In this document: in pieces, positions 11,294 to 23,509 of the stretch | Position numbering within the stretch: position 1 is the stretch's first letter | How the letters are laid out: the number at the start of each line of letters is the position of its first letter | Source of the DNA: Abelmoschus esculentus | Taxonomy: Eukaryota > Streptophyta > Magnoliopsida > Malvales > Malvaceae | NCBI GenBank assembly: GCA_035048815.1 | Contig: JAUCBN010000020.1 | Location: 3,479,501-3,543,500, forward strand | Reading direction: 5' to 3' | DNA: 64,000 bases | Notes under the pieces: generated by a model | The model's database searches: none | Told to the model about the DNA's origin: nothing | The model's input: the letters and a program-made list of their open reading frames with translations, nothing else | Position numbers and translations under genes: made by a program

Positions 11294-14187
11294 TAAGGAT
11301 GTAAAAAGCTGACCCGACCTGAAAACCCGACTGAAACCTGTTTAAGTCAGAACCTGGTTTGACCCGGGGATGTAATGACCTGAACCCGATCTATATCCGA
11401 CTGTTGTTGACCCGAACCCGAGTTGAACTTGTTATTGTAGAACCCGAACCCGAACTGTATCTGACCGAGAATGACCCGAACCCGATTTCAACCTGTTACT
11501 GTGGACCCGAAACCCGACCTGCATCCGAATGAAACAAACTCGAACCAGATTCTGACATGGCAGATAACCGATATTACCTGAATGAATCGACCCAAGACCT
11601 GATTTTATCCGACCTGTTTTGAACCCGACCTGATAAATGACCCGACTTTTTATTGATCTGAACTCATATTAACAAGACTTAATATTTATATGACATATAA
11701 TTAAGTATATTTATAATTTGATGAATTTAAAGTATTGATAAATATAATTAGGCTTAAAAAATAGAATTAGGCATGAGAATTAATTTAGGGATTAATATTT
11801 AAATTTAATATTATATATTTAATTAAATTAATTTATTTACTATTTTATTTAATTTTAATGTATTTAAATTTAATTATAATTTTGAAATTAATATTTCATT
11901 AAAAATTATAATTTTAAATTATATTTAATTAAGTTAAATTAACTTATTAAACTTAAGATTAATTAAGCTAAATTAAAATATAAAAATATAAATTACAATC
12001 ATAATTAAAAAATTCTAAAATTAAATATATATATATATATATTAAATTAATCTAAATTATGAATCAATTAAATTAAATCAAAACAATTGATAATAAAAAA
12101 AAAGACAAATGATAAAAAAAGAGTGAAAAGACAAAATTTTGGAGAAAAATAAGCCAATATTTTTTAAGTTTTAGATTAATTTACTTTTAGTGTAAAATTT
12201 TGGAGGGATATAAGTTACCCAAAATTTTGGAGGGAATTAGAAATAAGTTTTTATTATTATATAAAAAAGAGAGAAAACAGAATTTTGGAGGGGAATAATA
12301 TATATAGTAAATTTTGAAGAATTATTATTATTATTATTACAACATATAATAAACTTTGATTAAATATAATCAATTAAAAATATAAAAAAAAAAGATGTAT
12401 TAGGTTTAGATATTTATTTGATATTACTCTAGGTTGGGTAAATTTTTTTGCATATTTTTATATAGGTCGCGCCTAAAAAATTAAATATCGTGTCGTTCTA
12501 CACCTTATTTTACAATTATTTCAATTTGGTTATGATCATCTCAAAAATTAAGTTTTAAATTTTATTTTTTATTCAATTTGGTCCTCATTTAATTAGAATC
12601 AGATTATATAATTTAAAATTGTTTCAATTTGATTATAGTAAATTAGTTTAGTGATTAGAGAATTGGTCTTAGAGAACTAGTTTAGTGATTTGAGCTTAAA
12701 GGATTAGTGTTGGGTTTAAAGAATTAATAATATACATACATTAATTAAATACATATACATACATTAATTCATAAACAAATTAAATACATATATTAGTATA
12801 CATTTAAGTATATTTATTATATATATTAAAGTATATTATATATTACATATAATACATTAATACATAAAGTATAATATATATAAGTATATTATAATGTATT
12901 AAACTATATTATATACATATATACATCTAATATATTATATATTATATATTAATGTATACATGTATTAATATATATTGTATACATATATTAATATATACAT
13001 CTAGTATATACGTATATATATAAGTAATAAGTATATATATATTAATGTATATTATATACATATATTAATATGTACATCTAATATATGCATATACATATAG
13101 TAATAAGTATATATATATATATATATACATACTTATATATAAGTATACATACAATATATACTACATACATATATTAATGTATACTATATAGTATATAAAT
13201 ATACATATACTTACATGCATATATATTATATACATATACATATATACATATTATATATATAGTATTATATGTTTCATATTTTCATATATAGTATCATTTT
13301 ATATATTGTATAAATTTTATATATATAATATATTTCATATATAGTATAAATTTTATATTTCTATTTTTGAAATGTATTAAATTATATTGTATAGATATAA
13401 ATTATAATTTATTAAAGTATATTAAAATTAAAAATTTCACCGAATTTAACTATTATTAATTTTTAATTTTTGCAATTTAGTCCTTAAAACTTTATTTTTA
13501 TTTCAAATTGACTACTATTTATTTTTCTAATTTAGTTTAGTGTTTTTAATAAGATGATAATTTATTTTATTAATTTTTATCCTTTTTAATTTAAAACTTT
13601 ATTTTTTTTCTATTCCAATGTTTATTCTTATTAATTTTTAATTTTTGTAATTTAACCTAATTTTTAAGATATGAATCATTTGATGATATTTTTGTCTACT
13701 CTAGTGCGTAATATTTACTTTTAATGGGATTTATGCTAGTTAAAGACGTTAGATATTAAATAATTAATTCGAATTGAATGATCAACCATTCAACCAAAAG
13801 TCTATCAGTTATTTACTTAATTACTTATTTGTACCAAACTCAAACTTATTAATTTTAATTAATATGAATTTAAAACCCAAATTAATTCGACCTAAAATGC
13901 AACCGACTTAAAATGAACCCGGCCTAAAATGCAACCGAATTGAAATGAACTCGACCTGAAATCTACCCAACCTGAAATGAACCTGCCAATTATCTGATTT
14001 GGACCCGAACCGTTTAAACTCAACCTGAAATGAACCTGACTTGAAATGGACCCGACCTAAAATGGATCTGCACCCGACCCGAATCGAGTCAAAACATTAA
14101 ATCAACCTAAAATGACCTATATCCGATTTTACACGACCTGAAAGTACCCGACCTGAAACCCATCCGAATAACTGTTTTACATCCCTA
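11294..14187. mobile_element. Non-autonomous hAT element, copy 1 (2.9 kb)
   Basis: Borders: the 8-bp target duplication CTAAGGTG is identical at 11286-11293 and 14188-14195. Terminal inverted repeats are TAAGGATGTAAAA on the left and TAGGGATGTAAAA on the right, matching the Ac-type hAT end. Both subterminal regions (about 300 bp) are packed with degenerate GACCCGACCTGAA words. The interior is AT-rich, including TA-dinucleotide-rich DNA at 12730-13340. No transposase is visible. Insertion was into the LINE RT, and removal of the element plus one duplication restores contiguous LINE text. Confidence 0.9.
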
Positions 14188-14328
14188 CTAAGGTGGATAA
14201 ACCTTTTATGATGATACAATATCGACTCATAATATTCTTGTCGCCCATGAAAATTTTTATTATATGAAATTTCTTACCATGGGTCTAATAAGGGGAAAAT
14301 TTTCAAGTTGGACATTGAAAAAGCTTAT
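14188..14328 (+). pseudogene. LINE relic, part 2
   Basis: Continues the RT after the hAT insertion and ends with the RT block LDIEKAY at 14307-14328, cut at the 5-bp duplication CTTAT. Together with the next part this gives the conserved EKAYDR motif of LINE reverse transcriptases. Confidence 0.75.
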
Positions 14329-15916
14329 TGTAGCGAACTTTTTCTTAAAATAAAAATTTAAAAGTTTTGAAACATTTTGAAAATAAAAAAGGTAAAATTA
14401 GAAAGTTTAGGGGTATTAGGGTTTTTGAAATTTGAAATGTAATTTGTAAATGGGAAATTGAGAGTGTATTTTAAAAATTAGGGATTTTAATTTAAAAGAG
14501 GAGAAATTGAAAATTAGAGATTAAAAATTTAAAAATTAGGAATTTAGGGTTTGAAAAGACCTAAAATAAAAGGTTACTAGATTTTGGAAATGTATTTTAA
14601 ATTGGAAAGTTGTTTAAAAATAAACTTTAAAATGATTGATTTTAGAAAAAAAAATTAAAAATGTTTTGAAAAATAAATTAAAAAGACGTTGAAAAACAAT
14701 TTGAAAATTTGAAAAAGGGTTTAAAAGTTGGAGTCTCCACGGTCACTTAGGTAAACCGGACACCGTAAAACCATAGATTCGAAAAGATAGGGTTCGAGAG
14801 TCGGTTACGATTAAAAATGGTATTAATATTTTAAAATCGCCCAAAATTTTAACCTTTTAAAATTCTCGCTTAATTAATTTCAAAATTTCCGAATTAAAGT
14901 GACATTACAGTAAAATTTATTTATGAATTCGAATATATTTTAAAAGCATTTTTATTCGAAGGTAAATGCATAATCCGTCACCACTATGTTTGGTATCAGT
15001 CCCGTTACAATCGAATAAAAAACATCACATTAAATTAGTTATGTTTGAATGCAAGCTTAACATAAAATAATATATACAAAACACACATAATTGAACAATA
15101 AAATAGAAAGAATAAATGAAATGCATGGCACAATATAATACAAATAAATGACACGAAATAAATATATAAATTTAATAAAATAAGTTAAAAGGAAATAATT
15201 TTGACACTTTCAAGGACAAAATTAAAGACTCAAAATAAGAAAAAAATAAAGACAAATAAAATCAGTGATTAAAATAAGACAAAATAAAATATTAAAGGGC
15301 TCGGTACACGATTTAAAAGGGAGGAATGACTTGGAAATAAGCTATAAAATAAGAGAGACCGAAAATAAATTACATAATTTGAAAATATTTGAATATAATA
15401 CAAATTAGGATTAAATTGAAAAAACCCAAAAACCAAGAGGACTGCAGAAGAGATTTGCTCGCCACGGAGGGTTTTAAAATGATAATAAACTAATTTTAAA
15501 ATAAAAGGGGAGTATAGAACACAACCTTTTAAGATTAAAAACTTTTTTTATCAAATCGAAAAGAAATAAACACCCCCTTTATTCTTTTTCTCATTCAAAC
15601 ATTTTTCATAAAAGAATATGAACATTCTTCATGCTCATAAGCAAAACCCAGAAAACCCTTTTATTTTTAAAAGATCATACGTTTATTGTCGGCGGTAAAG
15701 GAACGGAGACCGGTTACAAGATAAAAGATAAAATGATTTAAACCCTAATCTTTTCTGATTTTATGTATGCAAAGAAAATCGAGGATATACCTCAAAAAAA
15801 TTATCTATTGATAGAATCTGAAGGTAAGAAATAACCTCGATTACATTGTCTTTGGCTTGTCTTTATAATCACTATTAAATGAATTTCCAGAAATAATACC
15901 CTAGAAAATTTTTATT
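14329..15916. mobile_element. 1.6-kb insertion in the LINE, probably a solo LTR
   Basis: Flanked by CTTAT at 14324-14328 and 15917-15921. The element starts TGTAGCGA, as an LTR would. The interior near 14730-14810 carries the phrases 'ggagtctccac' and 'gggttcgagagtcggttacg', a pattern I associate with plant LTR-retrotransposon LTRs. The right end (..TTTTTATT) lacks the expected CA, so the border may have decayed or the class may be wrong. No ORF of note. Confidence 0.6.
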
Positions 15917-16420
15917 CTTATGATCGGATAGGATGGAGTTTTTTTGGAAGTTATCATGTTGCGATTAAGATTTAATGTGAGATGGGTAAGTTTACTAATG
16001 AGATACATTATCACTATTTTCTACTAGATTCATTTGAATAACGTTTTCTCTGATGTGATTATTCCCTCTCGAGGCATTCGATAAGGAGACACTTTATCAT
16101 AATTTTTTTTCTATTTTGTACTCAAAGTCTTTCAATTTTTTTACGATGCAACAGGAATTAGGAGAATATCCGTAGAACTCGGGTTAGTATACGTGGCCCT
16201 CGCATTACTCATCTTCTTTATATATGATACTACGAATGTGGTTAATCTTCTTCGTTTTGAGATATAAGGAAGATCGGTTCTTGCACAAAGTTTGGATGAA
16301 GCCATGGACCTCCTACAACGATATCATCATATAAAAGTTAGTTTTATTCATCACACGATAATTAGGGCTTCCCATATGTTAGCACATTGGGCGTTTAGAG
16401 ATAATTTATGTATTTATTTT
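15917..16420 (+). pseudogene. LINE relic, part 3 (RT C-terminus and RNase H)
   Basis: Resumes exactly at YDRIGWSFF after the insertion, then carries IIPSRGIR, stop, GDTLS (the LINE motif before the catalytic block) and GPRITHLLYI at about 16194-16225, where FADD would follow but is lost. The end (16292-16410) resembles an RNase H C-terminus (ASHMLAHWAFRDNL). Many stops; dead. Confidence 0.72.
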
Positions 16421-18780
16421 GATTTTGAATGTTATTATTGTTGTTGTTTAAGTAAACTGCAAAACATGACATTAGAACTGACAGGAAAAATAAAATGAAC
16501 GAACTGAAAGATAATTGAATCGTGTCGTGGTATGGAGGTCATTGCCTTAGAAACAATTCGCCCTGATGTGTGTACTCGTCTCATATACCTCTTTAAGAAA
16601 ATTTAAATCCAAATTCACCACCTCTATCGGACCTAACACTTTTCATCTTTTTCATAAAAAGAATTTTTCATGGAGATTTCTATACATTCCTAAGATAGAC
16701 AAATCTTTTCTTCCTTAATACTCTAAAGAAAAGAGCTCAAAGAGATTTAATGGACCACTAGAAATATTCATCTATTATAACTAAAAAAATATCTTAGATA
16801 TTATTAAGATTATTATTCTAACTTCTGCACTAAGTATAGAATATTTATTTAGTCATAGTATTTAGTCATAGTATTAAGATTATTATGCACCAAGTAAGTT
16901 TAGAAAGAGAGGTGGTGCATAAAGCACACTTAAATATCAAATCTTTTAAAAGTCATGCTTAATATATATATTCCCCACAAAAAAAAAATTATTAAGCATA
17001 ATAAATTTTCTACTTAAAAGTCATATAACCTTCTTTTACAACCTAGTCTAAAAGATACTCACTAAGCTTAAAGACTAGGTAAATGTTTAATACATATTTA
17101 TGCATTATAAATCATGAATTAAATAATCTGACCTTATAAGTAGAAACACAATTCATGTAGACCTTGTCTATTTTGATCATGCAGCTTCAATCCTTGTATC
17201 ATGATCTTAAAATTCATCGTGACCGATATTTCACATATATTTTGAATCTACAAATTTCAAATAAAAATTATATATGATTAGTCACAAAAATAATTTACTA
17301 ATAGTAATAATAAAAAAATTACTGATAGTAAAATATCCTTATCTTTAAGATTTTAGTTCTTATCTTCAACTTCACCACCACCATTAACCTGTCAAGTGCG
17401 TCAAGCTTGAACAAACCCAAAACCAACTTGACAATAATATCATTTTTGCAGTAGAATTGTTTCTAAATTGTTGGTTAAGTAGACTGTAAAACAGAGCATT
17501 AACACTGACAGAAAAGCTAACATAAGCTTTTAAAGAATGCTCTCAATTTCTCTCAAAGAAACAAAACGAATTCTGAATGTGATGATTAAAAATGAGAGAA
17601 AAACATCTTATTTATAGGTTGAAAGCAAGGGCAAATTTGTCCGAGAATCAAATAAAATCTGATTTAAAATTTAAATTTAATATCAGATAATATCAAACAA
17701 ATCTCGGATAATATCAGATAATATCCATTTAAAATCTCAAATAATTTTGTTAATATCTATCAAAAATAGTAGATTTGATAACCAAAAATATCTATTTAAA
17801 TCTTGGATATTTTGTTATTAAATCTATTCGGTTAAGTATTTAAAATTTAAAGAGAATTTCAAATCAACCGAGCTGCTCCCATACAGCCTATAAAAACATA
17901 GTGTGGGATTCAAACATTATACCCACAATTGTATTGAACAAATTATTATTGGCGATGAAATTAATTGTGAATACTTTTTTCCCTTTAGAGAGTGACATTA
18001 ATTCTTTTAATATTGACGATAAAGAGTTTTTTTAACGAGGTCCATCTTTTTCCTTAAAAAAATTAAAAACATAGGGTCAAAGTGATGAAAACACATAATT
18101 AGGAGAAGTGTTCAGATGTTTGTCACTAAAAACCAGTTTAGTATTACTTTTTAAAATTGCGGTGAAAATGTATGGTTAAAAAGTATGGTGAAAATAAATG
18201 ACTATTTTAGACATTATGTTATAAGTTAAAATATATATATTTAAATGATAATTAAATTCTTTCAAATTATAATATTAACTTAAATTATGATAAAATATAA
18301 AAATATTAATAAATGAATACATAAATTATTTTTGAAAAAGTGTTTTTAAAAAAAATATTTTTTTTAGAAATTTGACATAAATATATATAATTTTTAAACT
18401 AAAAAATAATTTATGTTAAATATAATTATGTATTTATAAAATTTAAATTATAATAAAGCATAATAAATGAAAGTTAAAATTGTAATCTGACTTCTAAAAA
18501 TATTTTTTAACCACAAAAGCTAAAAATTTTAATTTTTATGTTTAAGTTAAAATACTTTTCCAACACAATTTTTTCTCAAAAAATTAACTATTTAACATTA
18601 CTTTTGCATTTTAAACACATCCTAACTTTTAACATAAAAACATACAAAACCCAGCTAAGCCAGCGGCTCAGCGCCCAGCGGTGATTAAAAAATATTTGTA
18701 ATGTAAAACCTAAAATCCTATATAGTGAAACGCTGCCGTTTGGGGTAAGCACCGCAACCCTACCCCTCCCTGCTTTCATT
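16421..18780. other. AT-rich spacer, no gene seen
   Basis: No coding text. A diverged direct repeat of about 50 bp links 16447-16493 and 17472-17517 ('actgcaaaacatgacatt' and 'actgtaaaacagagcatt'), so this stretch may hold an unrecognised element. The last 150 bp are the upstream region of EBP1. Confidence 0.5.
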
Positions 18781-18827
18781 TTTTGAAAAATATTATTAAT
18801 TATATACTCTCAATAATCTCCTCTCCA

Positions 18828-18835
18828 AAACCCTA
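18828..18835 (+). promoter_or_regulatory. Telo-box in the EBP1 5' region
   Basis: AAACCCTA, 156 bp upstream of the EBP1 start codon. Known: telo-boxes are common in plant genes for translation and ribosome biogenesis, which fits the role of EBP1. Whether it is used here is inference. Confidence 0.5.
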
Positions 18836-18990
18836 GCTCAGTCACTCTCTGCCGCCAATTTCACTCAGTGAGTCAGCTACTTTCTCTCTCAATCTCTCTT
18901 GCTCGGCTCTCGATTGTTACAACTGAGTTTCGTATATTGATTTTCCCCTTTCCAGGAATTCAACGGATTTCATTATAAGCTTGGAACACG

Positions 18991-21959
18991 ATGTCGGACG
19001 AGGAACGAGAGGAGAAGGAGTTGGATCTCACCTCCCCTGAAGTTGTTACTAAATACAAGAACGCTGCTGAGATCGTTAACAGTTAATCTCTTTTTTGGAT
19101 TTAATATTATCTTTTTTCGTGGCTTTTTTTTAATTTATTTTGTGTTTATGTTTGCTGTTGTTTGGAAATTTGCAGAGGCTTTACAGTTAGTTGTAAAAGA
19201 ATGTAAACCGAAAGCTAAGATTGTTGACATTTGTGAGAAAGGCGATTCATTTATCAGAGAGTAAGTGTTTAGTTGCTGATGGTTTTAGTCTTTACTCTTT
19301 AGTGTATTTTTACATGTTTTACAATTGATGATGAAATGAATGATTTTGTGCATTGTTATTTGTTTGTTTATGTAATGTGAAGGCAAACAGGTAATATGTA
19401 TAAGAATGCTAAGAAGAAGATTGAGAGGGGTGTTGCCTTCCCGACTTGTCTTTCTGTTAACAACACTGTTTGTCATTTCTCTCCACTTGCTAGTGACACC
19501 TCCGAGCTGCAAGAAGGTGATATGGTGAAGATGTAAGCTTCATATACTATTTTTTTTGCTTAATTTGACGTTTTTGAATATTTTGTTGGGATTTAATGCG
19601 TTTTTACCCTTCATGCAGTGATATGGGTTGCCACATTGATGGGTTTATTGCTGTAGTTGCGCACACTCATGTTGTTCAGGAAGGGCCAGTCACTAGCAGG
19701 AAGGCTGATGTTGTTGCTGCTGCAAATACCGCTGCTGAAGTTGCCTTGAGGCTTGTCAGGCCTGGGAAGAATGTAATTATTCTGCATAAACGTTCTTTGT
19801 TATTCATGTTTTTTCTTTAGCTATGTGCTGTTTTTTATCTTATAATTCTTGAGCCAAGCTTTTGATTATCTAGTTGAATTCTTGGTCAAAGACTTTCCAC
19901 TTTTGTCTTTCAAATTCTGAATTTTGTTCCCCTAAAAGGTGAATGCCTCTTATTATCTATGGATATACATCTAAATGAAGCTTTTTGTCGTAGTTACTCT
20001 GATAGGGGAATTGATCTCTCAACACACTATGCCTTTTGATTTAATATGTGGAAATGATTGAAAGATGTATAATAGAAATTTGAAGGCATGACAACTTTGC
20101 CGAGGCAATTAATATTATATCGATCTCCTCTTTTCCCTGTTGTCAATTTTATCTTTAGTCATGTTAGGCTACCTTAGACTAGTACATCTTTTATTGGTTT
20201 GTGCTTGTTGTTCTGCATGACCAACTTTTTCTTTATCAGCAACATGAAGTGGGTACGACCTCATGGCTGGTGGTTGTTTTATTGAACTTTTGAGAAACAC
20301 TGACAAGCAAATGCTATATTTTCATTGTTTCAAATCTTTACTTTATCCTCAAATTGGCTTCTTTTCTGGTATTGGTAGCTCTCTTTCTTAAATATACATC
20401 TTTTGTTCGTTCACATGATTTCTATGTGATGAAGATAATCTTGAGCTATGGATTTAGTTCCAATGTAGCTTCTTTTAGTCATAGTTACACTGATAGAGAA
20501 TCATGTGTTTCCTTTGTCCCTCGTTCTGTCCCTCCGTTTAACCATCCAAACTTCCTGCTGCAGTGGGAAGACAACTCATAGGAGGTGAATGGTTTTCTTT
20601 TTCACACCTATAAATTTATCTAAAAAAGTTTGAACTTTCAAATTTTCATCTATTCTATTTTTTCGCTATGCGATGAATAAATTTCAAAAGCTATGGACTA
20701 ACATCCAAGTGAGGCTTTTGTCATAGTTACTCTGATAGTGAAATGTTTTTAATGTTCCTTCTGTTCTGATGAATGCATTACTAGTTACTAGATTCCTTTG
20801 TAATTTATATTGTTTGTAACTTGCATCCTTACTTTAGTTGATATTATCTGTAGTACTTAATGTCTTTTATTATGGTTTTTTAATGGCAGAATAAAGATGT
20901 AACAGATGCAATTCAGAAGGTAGCTGCAGCGCATGACTGCAAAATTGTTGAAGGTGTTCTTAGCCATCAACTGAAGCAGTTTGTGATTGATGGAAACAAA
21001 GTCATACTAAGCGTCTCCAATCCAGATACCAGAGTTGATGATGCGGAGTTTGAGGAGAATGAAGTTTATGCAGTAGATATAGTTGCTTCAACTGGTGAAG
21101 GCAAGGTAATTGTCCCTTCTTATTTAACCATGTTGCTGTGCCTATGCTTATGTCTATTGATCTTGTCCTTAAAATTTCGATGTGCTAAAATTGCAGCCCA
21201 AGCTTTTGGATGAGAAGCAGACAACTATTTATAAGAGAGCAGTTGACAAGAATTATCATTTAAAGATGAAGACCTCTAGATTTATTTTCAGTGAAATAAA
21301 TCAGAAATTTCCTATCCTCCCATTCACTGCTAGGTCTGAAATTGTTAGACGAATTTGTTGTGAATATGCGTTGGTGGTTATTAGTGCTGTTCAGTGCTTC
21401 ATGTGGATTTCATATGTACAGGGCTTTGGAAGAGAAAAGGGCTCGTCTTGGTTTAGTTGAATGTGTGAATCATGATCTTTTGCAGCCATATCCTGTTCTT
21501 CATGAGAAACCTGGTAAGAAATGACTGCTGAAATCTAGTTTAATGGAATAGTATCATGTCGAGTCTAAAAATCTGACGCAACCTGGACTGGAATCCTGCA
21601 GGGGATTATGTTGCTCATATAAAATTCACGGTGCTGCTAATGCCTAATGGATCGGATCGGATCACATCCCATCCACTTCAGGATCTGCAGCCAACCAAGA
21701 CAATAGAGGATCCTGAAATCAAGGCGTGGTTAGCTTTGGGAACAAAGACAAAGAAGAAAGGTGGAGGGAAGAAGAAGAAAGGTATGGTGTATCATATGAC
21801 CATGATTATCTAACATGTTCTATTATCATCATTGGTTGATTAGATTCAAATTTTGTAGGATTATGTAGTACATGTGTTTTTGCAGGTAAGAAGGGCGAGG
21901 GTGATAAAGCCGATGCAGAGCCTATGGATGCATCAACAACTGACGCTGCTGCATGTTAA
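18991..21959 (+). CDS. EBP1: ERBB3-binding protein 1 / PA2G4-like growth regulator
   Basis: Nine exons: 18991-19081, 19176-19260, 19383-19532, 19619-19772, 20890-21105, 21197-21333, 21422-21513, 21602-21781, 21886-21959. Total 1179 bp, 392 aa, close to the roughly 394 aa I recall for Arabidopsis EBP1. All introns are GT..AG. The protein has the pita-bread fold of methionine aminopeptidases (family M24) but is known to lack peptidase activity. It binds RNA and ribosomal particles and promotes cell growth and organ size in plants. Diagnostic text: MSDEEREEKELDLTSPEVV at the start, CHIDGFIAVV in exon 4, GDMVK in exon 3, and a Lys/Gly-rich nucleolar-type stretch (TKTKKKGGGKKKKG) near the end, followed by an acidic tail. 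Expected in cytoplasm and nucleolus. Intron 4 is long (1117 bp) and contains an internal repeat. No damage seen. Confidence 0.96.
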
Positions 21960-23238
21960 GGCAAAAACAAACAATATTTGTTTTTCATCTCCTTTCACTC
22001 CCCTCTTTTTTCTAAACTTTTCAATTTTGTTACTTTGTTCATCACTTTGTATCTGTTTGGGTTATGAGTTTAATTCAGCGTTAGTACATCGGACATTGAT
22101 CCTATGCCTAATTGAATTGGGTTTTTACACGAATGTCTTGTAATTCTATGACATGGGTTTTGATGGAAATATGAATGCAGTTTTGTAAGATGATGAAATA
22201 AAGGTTTTTCTAAAAAACGGCGGGTTAATTTTTTAAAAAACAGTTGTATTGAATTTCTTATAAAATCGTAAGAATTTTAATATTAATTTTTTAAAAAACT
22301 TTAATATATATTGAAAAATTGATATTAAAATTCTTATAATTTTATAGTCAAATTCTTATAATTTTATAGGTATAACTGTCCTTTTGTTTTTTTCTAAACA
22401 CCATATTTTAGAACTACCCGATGACATAACATAATTGTTGGTCGTAAAATTTAGATTTCTAAGTTATTTTTTATTTTTAATAAATTGAATTTTATTCATT
22501 TAAAAATTATGTAAAAATAAGAGTATTTATAAAGAATAAACACAAACCTTTTGTATAAGTATATTTACTTAAATAGCTCCTAATTTATAGTTAAGGAATT
22601 GTTAAAATTTTTAAGATTGCATTCAATAAACTAAGTCTAATATCATTCTCTATAATAAAAAATACCTCCAACGCTTGTTGAAGTCATTTTTCAGATTCTA
22701 TAATTACCTTTAATTTATAGGTGATAAATAAGGTTGCATCAAAACAATTGGACTATGATCGTCCTCATAGATTTTTCTTTTTCAATCTATTTCATTCATT
22801 CCAACAGTCTAGTTCAATCACTATGATGATATCACAAATTTCAAGCTTAAGTAATAACAACCAAACTTGTCTCATGTAGTTACATCCTTCAAAAACCTTT
22901 GATTTTAATATCTTCTGCAAATAAATAATAATTTGGGTCCAACTGAAATCCTCACTTAATCATTCTTTCCTTGATCGATAATCTATCTAATACAATCAAT
23001 CACGAGATAAAAAATTATCGAAATATATTCAGACTTTCCCAAACAATCTTTTTTTATGACACCTTTTTTTTATTGTGTCTAAATAATTCTCATCCTGATC
23101 GAGCCTTATAGACCGCGTATAACTCACAATTAACTAATCCCTTCTAAGCTTCAACAGCTTCTTCCAAGTTTAACTATATCCAATTACCAATTACCAATGC
23201 TGTTGGAATATATTTTCCAATTACCAATTACCAATGCT
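21960..23238. other. EBP1 3' UTR and AT-rich spacer
   Basis: No gene beyond the 3' UTR. At 23180-23246 a 30-bp block (CCAATTACCAATTACCAATG and what follows) is tandemly duplicated with a period of 37 bp. The second copy ends in the target site of the MITE that follows. Confidence 0.55.
22197..22202 (+). terminator. Poly(A) signal of EBP1
   Basis: AATAAA about 240 bp after the stop codon, at the end of a T-rich 3' UTR. Confidence 0.5.
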
Positions 23239-23247
23239 GTTGGAATG

Positions 23248-23500
23248 GAGAGATTATATCATAAGTCCGGCCTACCACGTCAGTCGTGATCCTAACCAAT
23301 TAAAACTATCCATTCCGCCACTAATCAGCCATGTAATTAATGTAATTTTCAGAAATCATATTTTTAAAATGACATGGAAATTCTGAGTGAAGATTCATTG
23401 GTTGAAAAAAAATGAGATGGAGATTAGTAGTGAATTGGGTGATTATTATTGGATGAGACCACGGCTAACATGGTAGACCGGGCCCATGATATAATTTCTC
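23248..23500. mobile_element. Mutator-type MITE, copy 1 (253 bp)
   Basis: Target duplication GTTGGAATG (9 bp) at 23239-23247 and 23501-23509. Inverted ends: left GAGAGATTATATCAT.., right ..ATGATATAATTTCTC, with the similarity running on into GGCCTACCA / TGGTAGACC. A 9-bp duplication is the hallmark of Mutator-like elements. It shares its whole length with the copy at 45675-45925, in the opposite orientation. Confidence 0.88.
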
Positions 23501-23509
23501 GTTGGAATG

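Noticed and set aside
12730..13340. TA-rich tract as a replication origin or matrix attachment region
   Set aside because: It is the interior of a transposon whose second copy has the same tract; no independent evidence.
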